A DNA stretch of 62,918 bases. It comes from Halomonas lysinitropha. GTDB lineage: Bacteria > Pseudomonadota > Gammaproteobacteria > Pseudomonadales > Halomonadaceae. Each line of letters starts with the position of its first letter. Within the stretch, counting starts at the first letter, position 1. Below the pieces are notes generated by a model that was not told where the DNA came from, ran no database searches, and saw only the letters and a program-made list of their open reading frames with translations. Positions 58,734-62,918 of the stretch are shown here, in pieces. The stretch lies in the NCBI RefSeq assembly GCF_902500215.1, contig NZ_CABVOU010000022.1:1-62918 (forward strand). Reading direction: 5' to 3'. The translations under genes were made by a program, and so were the position numbers.

Positions 58734-59099
58734 TTAGTCAATCCTTCGCCCCAATATTTTGGCAACCACACCGACTACACCTTGTTCAGTACGCTGAGCA
58801 TTGGCACCAAAGAAGTGGTTGCGGACGGCGAAAAATGCACCCACTAATAAACACGCGTGCCCGACCCAGCTCGTGAGCCGAATGATACGAGCGTAGCGCG
58901 CCTCAACAACAGGATAGAAATGGCTGCCCTCTTGTGCCGCAAGCTGCCCTTCAAGATAGCCGCCTATGCCAATATCAATTAGTAAGTAAGCCACAGCACC
59001 TAAAAGTAAAGCACCCCACCAGGGAAGACGAGAAGCGATTTGAGCGACATCAATTACTACTGACCCTAGGCTGTTTTTTCTTCTATATCTGCGACCCAT
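58734..59099 (-). CDS. small two-helix membrane protein (Mrr-anchor-like)
   Basis: Protein of 121 residues with basic N-terminus MGRRYRRK, one hydrophobic segment at about 25-49 (LPWWGALLLGAVAYLL) and another at about 73-92. This arrangement resembles the membrane-anchoring N-terminus of some Mrr-type restriction endonucleases, but the catalytic domain is missing. GGAGGAG lies just before the ATG. It may be a truncated anchor or a small protein in its own right. It is the last ORF of the island. Confidence 0.7.
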   Translation of the reverse strand: MGRRYRRKNSLGSVVIDVAQIASRLPWWGALLLGAVAYLLIDIGIGGYLEGQLAAQEGSHFYPVVEARYARIIRLTSWVGHACLLVGAFFAVRNHFFGANAQRTEQGVVGVVAKILGRRID

Positions 59100-59115
59100 G
59101 ACTCCTCCGATTGAT

Positions 59116-59214
59116 ATTTAACGTCTGAGTTGAGGTGCTTTTGAAGCGACTGCCGTTTTCTCGGTAGAAAAAATGGGCGGCGGATCAAACGTCACCTGCA
59201 TCGACTGGTAAGGC
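59116..59214 (-). other. attC-like site between the 269-aa and 121-aa ORFs
   Basis: On the minus strand it ends with GTTAAAT, an exact match to the attC core GTTRRRY, 17 bases before the next ATG. AGGTG (59133-59137) pairs with CACCT (59193-59197), and TTTGA (59140-59144) pairs with TCAAA (59185-59189), with an asymmetric bulge between. The left core is degenerate (GCCTTAC). Confidence 0.55.
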
Positions 59215-59231
59215 GCGTGCCAGACCATAGC

Positions 59232-60041
59232 TCAAAACACCACCCAAAAAGCAATAATAACAACTATTACGATGATTGTAATCTGAGAAATAGAAATCCC
59301 CGATTTTCTGGCAGGTGTAAACGGCGTTGGCGCATTGCAAGAACGAGAGGGCTCTCTGGGCGACTTTTGGGTGGGGGCCTTCAATCCGAACTCGGCGTCA
59401 ACTAAATCCGCAGCATATTTGTACGCAGCAGTTCTTTTGCTTCCGCCTTGCCGTGTATAGCCGTCGCGGTCGGTTCTCTCCCCAAACCAGAGCAGAGTAC
59501 TGTCCGAATAGCGCTTTATTGATTTCATGGCCTTCGTATCGGCCACAAGCTTAGACGCCACTGCATTTATTTTCGGGTCATTTAACGAAGCAACTACTGT
59601 AGATTGGGAACCTAAGCGATCTTGAAGGACATTGAACGCAAACCAAGCGGCCAGCTCGTGTTCACGGCTGGCGGCCGACAACGCTGTGAAGATACGACCA
59701 TATACGGCCCCCTCACCTGAGTATTGAGTGGTTTCAATGCCGTATTCATCAGCAAGCTTTAAAAGCTTCGGCGAAGCCTTGGAATCTTCATCGACCTTGC
59801 AAGATAAAAGGTCGCTGAGTTCATCTTTTGTCGCTTCAGCTGGGATTCTTATCCCTAAGTCCTTGGCATATGCAATCTGCCGTTCGGTCGGCGGCTCGGG
59901 AGGAAGCTCCTCAATGCCGTCCACTGCCGTCCCGTTGGTCTCTGCCATTTTCCGAGCCGAGATTTCGTCTTTGGCCGTATAGGTTCGCGTTCTTGAACGT
60001 CCTGACTCTTTACCTGTGCCTCGGACCTGGTATTTCGGCAT
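59232..60041 (-). CDS. tail-anchored protein of unknown function
   Basis: Protein of 269 residues. The N-terminal about 45 residues look like a small modified-residue or pilF-like alpha/beta fold (YQVRGTGKESGRSRTRTYTAKDEISARKMAE). Then comes a short helical module TERQIAYAKDLGIRIPAEAT (52-71) that recurs in many unrelated phage and plasmid proteins. The middle (about 90-235) is helical and unrecognised. The last 21 residues (249-269) form a single membrane helix ending at the C-terminus, so it is tail-anchored with its bulk in the cytosol. GGGAGAAG precedes the ATG. Possible sensor or effector; function unknown. Confidence 0.7.
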   Translation of the reverse strand: MPKYQVRGTGKESGRSRTRTYTAKDEISARKMAETNGTAVDGIEELPPEPPTERQIAYAKDLGIRIPAEATKDELSDLLSCKVDEDSKASPKLLKLADEYGIETTQYSGEGAVYGRIFTALSAASREHELAAWFAFNVLQDRLGSQSTVVASLNDPKINAVASKLVADTKAMKSIKRYSDSTLLWFGERTDRDGYTRQGGSKRTAAYKYAADLVDAEFGLKAPTQKSPREPSRSCNAPTPFTPARKSGISISQITIIVIVVIIAFWVVF

Positions 60042-60251
60042 CTCAGTCTTCTCCCAAGCGCCTAACTGTTCAACCTATGAATCTAGTGAGAATTAAGCAT
60101 AGCTTGCCAGCATAACAAAGATGAACATCCCTGCAGCACTTGGCGGAACGGCCGCTCAGGGTCGTGTGCTGCCGAGACTCTGTCCATGAGAATAGACTAA
60201 CATTCCTCATTCGGCCAGAAGCAGCCATTGAAGGTATTCTGATGTATAACG
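60042..60251. other. non-coding stretch with attC core and repeated block
   Basis: No ORF. It holds GCCTAAC at 60060-60066 (reverse of the ideal attC core GTTAGGC, 19 bases before the 269-aa start) and an inverted repeat GCAGCAC/GTGCTGC. It also holds a block, TCGGCCAGAAGC near 60212, that is repeated near 58608. The partner arm of the attC core was not found. Confidence 0.45.
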
Positions 60252-60417
60252 AGGCTGTAGCAAAAGGTACGAGCCTTTCAAAAGGCTCGAATTGATCAAT
60301 TTTTGCACTGATTTTCGTGCTCTCTCGTAAAATCTAGACCAGTTCTCATCAGAAGCTCGGCCAGATTTCGCGTACGAGCGCGATCATCTGAAGTACAAGG
60401 GCTTTTGCTACAGCCTC
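60252..60417. mobile_element. MITE-like element with 16-bp terminal inverted repeats
   Basis: Ends GAGGCTGTAGCAAAAG (60252-60267) and its exact reverse complement (60402-60417), flanked by the direct repeat AAC on both sides. At 166 bp it has no coding capacity. The ends resemble IS5/IS1182-type insertion sequences, so it is probably a non-autonomous derivative. It abuts the attC-like site at 60418-60483. Confidence 0.78.
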
Positions 60418-60483
60418 AACTTTTGGTTAAGGGGCGGGCTTTAGCCCGTCCCAGTGAGCGTAGCGAACGGTTTGAACCAGTTG
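60418..60483 (-). other. attC-like site after the 164-aa membrane protein
   Basis: CAACT/AGTTG form the outer arms. GGTTAA (60425-60430) pairs with TT-G-AACC (60472-60478), leaving a single unpaired G at 60474 on the cassette bottom strand, the classic extrahelical base of attC. A GGGC/GCCC stem tops the structure. Its outer core is interrupted by the MITE at 60252-60417. Confidence 0.55.
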
Positions 60484-60978
60484 TTATTTTTCATTTTCAG
60501 CGCCTCCAGCCAAGCCTTTAAGTAAGGCTTCCATCGCATTTGCGCCGTCAGTTAAAGCCCACCCTTGATGTAGGCGTTTCACGCCGTCCTCTTGCTCATT
60601 AATGAGAACGCCGCTAGTAATGGCAAATTCTTTTGCCATTGAGTATGTGTCTGGCTGTTCTTCTTTGAACTTCTCCAACATGGCTATGCTGGCTAGCATA
60701 AAGCCTCTTCTCTCGCCACCGTTTCCTCTGGAGGAGTTATTGAGGATTTTGGCAGCTTGATATTCAATATTTTTCAGCTCTGCTACTTGAGATTCCAGTA
60801 GCTTATTCTTAGCCTCCACAGATGCTGAGTCATAAATGAAGAACGATGTAATCAACACCAGGATAAGCGCATAGGAAACATGTATGAGTTTGGATTTAAC
60901 GCCAGCCACTTGCATGAGATAACTTATTATTGATGCTAGTCCGCCAATGATTCCTATGGTGATCATCAGGTTTTCCAC
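60484..60978 (-). CDS. two-helix membrane protein with cytosolic helical domain
   Basis: Protein of 164 residues, starting at GTG 60978 with AGGAG eight bases upstream; ATGs at 60999 and 60966 are alternatives. Two membrane helices (about 6-26 and 31-51) are followed by a coiled-coil-like stretch (EAKNKLLESQVAELKNIEY) and a soluble tail with RGFMLASIAMLEKFKEEQPDTY. Function unknown. It sits directly after the TIR gene, so it may be its membrane partner. No homologue is recognised. Confidence 0.72.
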   Translation of the reverse strand: MENLMITIGIIGGLASIISYLMQVAGVKSKLIHVSYALILVLITSFFIYDSASVEAKNKLLESQVAELKNIEYQAAKILNNSSRGNGGERRGFMLASIAMLEKFKEEQPDTYSMAKEFAITSGVLINEQEDGVKRLHQGWALTDGANAMEALLKGLAGGAENEK

Positions 60979-60996
60979 AGGTACTGCTCCTTGAAA

Positions 60997-61063
60997 CATA
61001 ACGCAAACAGCAGGGGCGCGACGCCAGGAGCGTCCCTTGACCGTACTTGCCACGTGGGTTTAG
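60997..61063 (-). other. attC-like site between TIR gene and 164-aa protein
   Basis: On the minus strand it begins CTAAAC and ends GCGTTATG, close to the attC cores. GGGACGC folds with GCGTCGCGCCCC using bulges. It starts right after the TIR stop and ends 19 bases before the next start codon. Confidence 0.45.
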
Positions 61064-61064
61064 A

Positions 61065-61994
61065 TCAGAATGGTATTTCATCGTCCCACTCTTCTTCTGT
61101 TTTTGTTTCGACTAGCACAAGCTTCGCAACTCCAAATTTTGCGAGCATTCCATTGAATGATGCCAAAAACTTTTCAGATTCAGAAAGGACACTATTGTCT
61201 TTCACTCTGTCCTTAAGATTCTCCAAGTTATCTTCCGGGACAGCATCGACGGACTTCAAAATAGCAACTTTCCCCAATGCCTCATCAATGTCTGTTGATT
61301 GACCTATGGCATTACACAGCGCTAGTAACATTTTTGACCGTGTTTTTGGAGACTTAACAATCGTGATAAAAATTTGCTCAGCAACCTTGCCGACTGTTTT
61401 GTTTACTCCCTGAATACCTTGATATTTTCCAATGAATCCATAGGGGTCCATCCCTTTTCGGATTGGTATGATTAAAACATCCCTACCGACGGCCACGCCG
61501 ATTTCTTGATCGCACCAGTTACTCTCTTTAAAACCATCCATCAGGATCGCCGCAAGCGCATCCATCGTCGAGAGCCCAGCTTCAATTTCCTGCTGCCATT
61601 CTCGAGATGGCTCAATGTCCTCATGTGCAACAAAAGCGGATATCGCATATCTTTTGAGAACCGACTGAAGATGAGACGTCTGAACCTTGAAAGAGGCAAG
61701 ATGGGTGAGGAATAGACGAAAGAAACCTGGCTTCCAGAAAGTCGCTTCGCGTGGCATCTTCGTTGAAAAATTATGCAGAATTTCGAGCTCTTCTGCGATC
61801 TTCAGTATTAAATCTTCACTCTCTTTTGCCAACACTTCCTTTGCGTAAATGCGTTTGCTATTGGCACTCGGAACTATTCCAGCGTGCTTGACCATGTGAG
61901 CATCAAAAAAGATGTCTATTTCCGAAAATGTCATTCGCGACTGAAGCTCTTGGGCAATCTTTTCCAACAGCTCTATTTTTTCTAATGCTCTCAT
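61065..61994 (-). CDS. TIR-domain protein, candidate anti-phage effector
   Basis: Protein of 309 residues. The TIR domain spans about 91-215: RLFLTHLASFK (strand A), ISAFVAHEDIEPSREW (BB loop area), DALAAILMDGFKESNWCDQEIGVAVGR, VLIIPIRKGMDPYGFIGKYQG. The acidic residue E164 in SNWCDQE is in the position of the catalytic Glu of NAD-cleaving TIRs. The N-terminal 85 residues are helical (MTFSEIDIFFDAHMVKH), and the C-terminal 90 residues form a helical tail that may sense or bind a partner. It is likely an NADase-type or cyclic-nucleotide-linked immune effector. AT-rich compared with the host genome. Confidence 0.85.
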   Translation of the reverse strand: MRALEKIELLEKIAQELQSRMTFSEIDIFFDAHMVKHAGIVPSANSKRIYAKEVLAKESEDLILKIAEELEILHNFSTKMPREATFWKPGFFRLFLTHLASFKVQTSHLQSVLKRYAISAFVAHEDIEPSREWQQEIEAGLSTMDALAAILMDGFKESNWCDQEIGVAVGRDVLIIPIRKGMDPYGFIGKYQGIQGVNKTVGKVAEQIFITIVKSPKTRSKMLLALCNAIGQSTDIDEALGKVAILKSVDAVPEDNLENLKDRVKDNSVLSESEKFLASFNGMLAKFGVAKLVLVETKTEEEWDDEIPF

Positions 61995-62028
61995 CTAAGC
62001 CCCAGTTTCAAAGAGATATTTTTTTACA

Positions 62029-62106
62029 CGTAATGCCTGGCTCACGTGCCGGCTTGGAGCCGCAAAGCGGCGGAAAATCGGTCGCCGTGCAGCCGATTGT
62101 TAGGGC
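62029..62106 (-). other. attC-like site between NADAR and TIR genes
   Basis: Minus-strand sequence begins CCCTAACAATCGG and ends GGCATTACG. GGCT-CACG (62039-62046) pairs with CGTG-C-AGCC (62086-62094), leaving one unpaired base, and a GCCGC/GCGGC stem tops it. It lies 25 bases after the NADAR stop and 35 before the TIR start. The TAAC...ATTA ends pair, but the GTT triplet is degenerate on one side. Confidence 0.5.
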
Positions 62107-62130
62107 TCAGTAGCAGATAAGACGAAGCCA

Positions 62131-62784
62131 TTAAAACAACTCCGACTGTGGTTTTTGGCCGTCTCCTGAACTCCTGGGAGTTACTGTTCCGATCGGTTTA
62201 CCTAGTAGCATGAAGTCGGGAATGCCAAGTGGTGGCACTGTCTTCAACACTCCTTCCGTATCGTCTTTAAGCTTCTCTCTCAATTCCATCAACAGCCTGC
62301 CTAGTACATTCTTACCGACCAGTTTATCGCCAGTATCGTCTACCAGCTTTGCCCCCCAGTAGTCATCCTTGCGTGACTGTTCGACGATAGACTGATTACG
62401 CGTTGCAAGCAGCAGTCGACCGAATTCCTCGTAGTTCTGCGCGAGCTTCACGCGCAGGCACCAACGCATAACCTTGTATCTGATCTCGTCCCAATCCGGC
62501 CTTGAGTGTTTGCGATGTGGTTTGCTCTTCATCTTGGCAGTCATCGGGCTGTGCTGCCCGATGATTTCACGCTGGACTGCCGGCATATGGGGGAAGCGGC
62601 AGGATTGATACAGGGCCTCTGTGGTCAAGATTCGAACGCCGTTGACCTGCAACGGGTAGCCCGATGCCATGTTGGAAAGGCCACCAAAAGCCTCCTTCGT
62701 CTTGTAGACAACGACAACTTCGCTGCGGACGTAGGTCCTAAAGAGGCTTTTCTCATGTTGGTTTAGGCTAGAGCGCAAAATCAT
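62131..62784 (-). CDS. NADAR-domain protein
   Basis: Protein of 217 residues of the NADAR (YbiA-like) family, which handles ADP-ribose-type or riboflavin-pathway amine intermediates. The domain (about 27-172) has FGGLSNMASGYPL, EALYQSCRFP, RPDWDEIRYKVMRWCLRVKL, IVEQSRKDDYWGAK and GKNVLGRLLMELRE, all typical. I start at the ATG at 62784 with GAGGA nine bases upstream; the open frame to 62850 lacks a ribosome site. Next to the TIR gene, it may remove or sense products of TIR NAD cleavage. Confidence 0.85.
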   Translation of the reverse strand: MILRSSLNQHEKSLFRTYVRSEVVVVYKTKEAFGGLSNMASGYPLQVNGVRILTTEALYQSCRFPHMPAVQREIIGQHSPMTAKMKSKPHRKHSRPDWDEIRYKVMRWCLRVKLAQNYEEFGRLLLATRNQSIVEQSRKDDYWGAKLVDDTGDKLVGKNVLGRLLMELREKLKDDTEGVLKTVPPLGIPDFMLLGKPIGTVTPRSSGDGQKPQSELF

Positions 62785-62918
62785 CGAAGATATTCCTCGC
62801 GGACGAATAGCCCTCACGCTGTAAGTGACTAGGCAGATATTTTCATGCATAGTGCCGATAGGATTTCAGCTTAGGACGGCAGCATGGCAAGTCGCTTCAT
62901 CTCTCCCCTGGCAGAGGA

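Larger units (their letters stand above)
58600..62918 (-). mobile_element. AT-rich accessory island, cassette-array-like
   Basis: From about 58.6 kb to the window end the base composition drops sharply (about 35% GC in parts, against about 65%). All five ORFs are on the minus strand, mostly separated by about 40-140 bases, and each of the four lower ORFs starts 15-40 bases after a hairpin or motif resembling an attC core. The layout fits the distal end of an integron-type cassette array, whose integrase would lie beyond 62918. No integrase or attI is in the window, so this stays a proposal. Confidence 0.55.

Noticed and set aside
58628..58876. Plus-strand 82-codon frame near 58.6-58.9 kb.
   Set aside because: It overlaps the 121-aa minus gene and the attC-like hairpin, and shows no domain or ribosome site.
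62785..62850. Longer NADAR ORF starting MHENICLV at 62850.
   Set aside because: No ribosome site ahead of it; GAGGA precedes the ATG at 62784 and the domain begins later still.

Overview
The window is about 63 kb of GC-rich DNA (about 65% by eye). Its proteins and gene order fit a Halomonas-like gammaproteobacterium: a LigB-type ligase, the tkt / epd-pgk-fba carbon cluster, glnA-ntrB-ntrC, TRAP and TTT solute transporters, and a class I PHA synthase. The assignment to Halomonadaceae is an inference from gene content; no rRNA or tRNA was seen.

Layout. 0.1-6.5 kb: ligB, metK, transketolase and a class I (DhnA-type) aldolase. 6.6-8.7 kb: two small heat-shock proteins, then a LrgA/CidA-LrgB pair. 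8.8-12.2 kb: epd-pgk-fba, giving a second (class II) aldolase. 12.3-14.2 kb: an exported histidine phosphatase and a CaCA-type cation exchanger. 14.2-22.4 kb: a sugar-acid locus resembling the Pseudomonas 2-ketogluconate genes (PtxS-like LacI regulator, KguE, KguK, KguD). The usual MFS permease appears to be replaced by a TRAP transporter (DctP-DctQ-DctM) with its own second LacI regulator. 22.4-30 kb: K+ channel with RCK domains, small membrane protein, HAD phosphatase, YciH/SUI1, sirtuin, NERD protein, RNase T2 and dGTPase. 30-35.3 kb: TctABC tricarboxylate-type transporter with a CaiB/BaiF CoA-transferase and an HMG-CoA-lyase-like enzyme, read as one catabolic operon. 35.4-41 kb: ntrC, ntrB, a DUF4124 protein and glnA, with a very good sigma54 promoter and NtrC sites in front of glnA and a decayed copy of the ntrC 3' end beside the gene. 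41-58.5 kb: typA, NSS transporter, branched-chain-amino-acid-type ABC transporter, two hydrolases, a MaoC-phosphotransacetylase fusion with acetate kinase, DUF4202, an ABM-fold protein and phaC.

The last 4.3 kb (about 58.6-62.9 kb) differs from the rest. Its base composition is much more AT-rich, and its five ORFs are all on the minus strand. Each starts 15-40 bases after an imperfect hairpin or core-like motif resembling an integron attC site. I read this as the distal end of a gene-cassette array or a similar accessory island. Its cargo includes a TIR-domain protein, a NADAR-domain protein and three membrane proteins. TIR and NADAR are both NAD/ADP-ribose-linked families known from anti-phage and conflict systems, so this is the best candidate for an undescribed system. 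A 166-bp MITE-like element with 16-bp terminal inverted repeats and a 3-bp target duplication sits at the edge of one attC-like site.

How the genes work together. Central carbon metabolism (transketolase, two aldolases, Epd, Pgk) connects to sugar-acid uptake (TRAP plus Kgu enzymes feeding 6-phosphogluconate), organic-acid uptake (TctABC plus CoA activation and cleavage) and overflow or storage (MaoC-Pta/AckA, PhaC). Nitrogen control (GlnA, NtrB, NtrC) sits between them. Coordinates and starts were set by reading ribosome-binding sites; functions come from recognised motifs, not from database searches.
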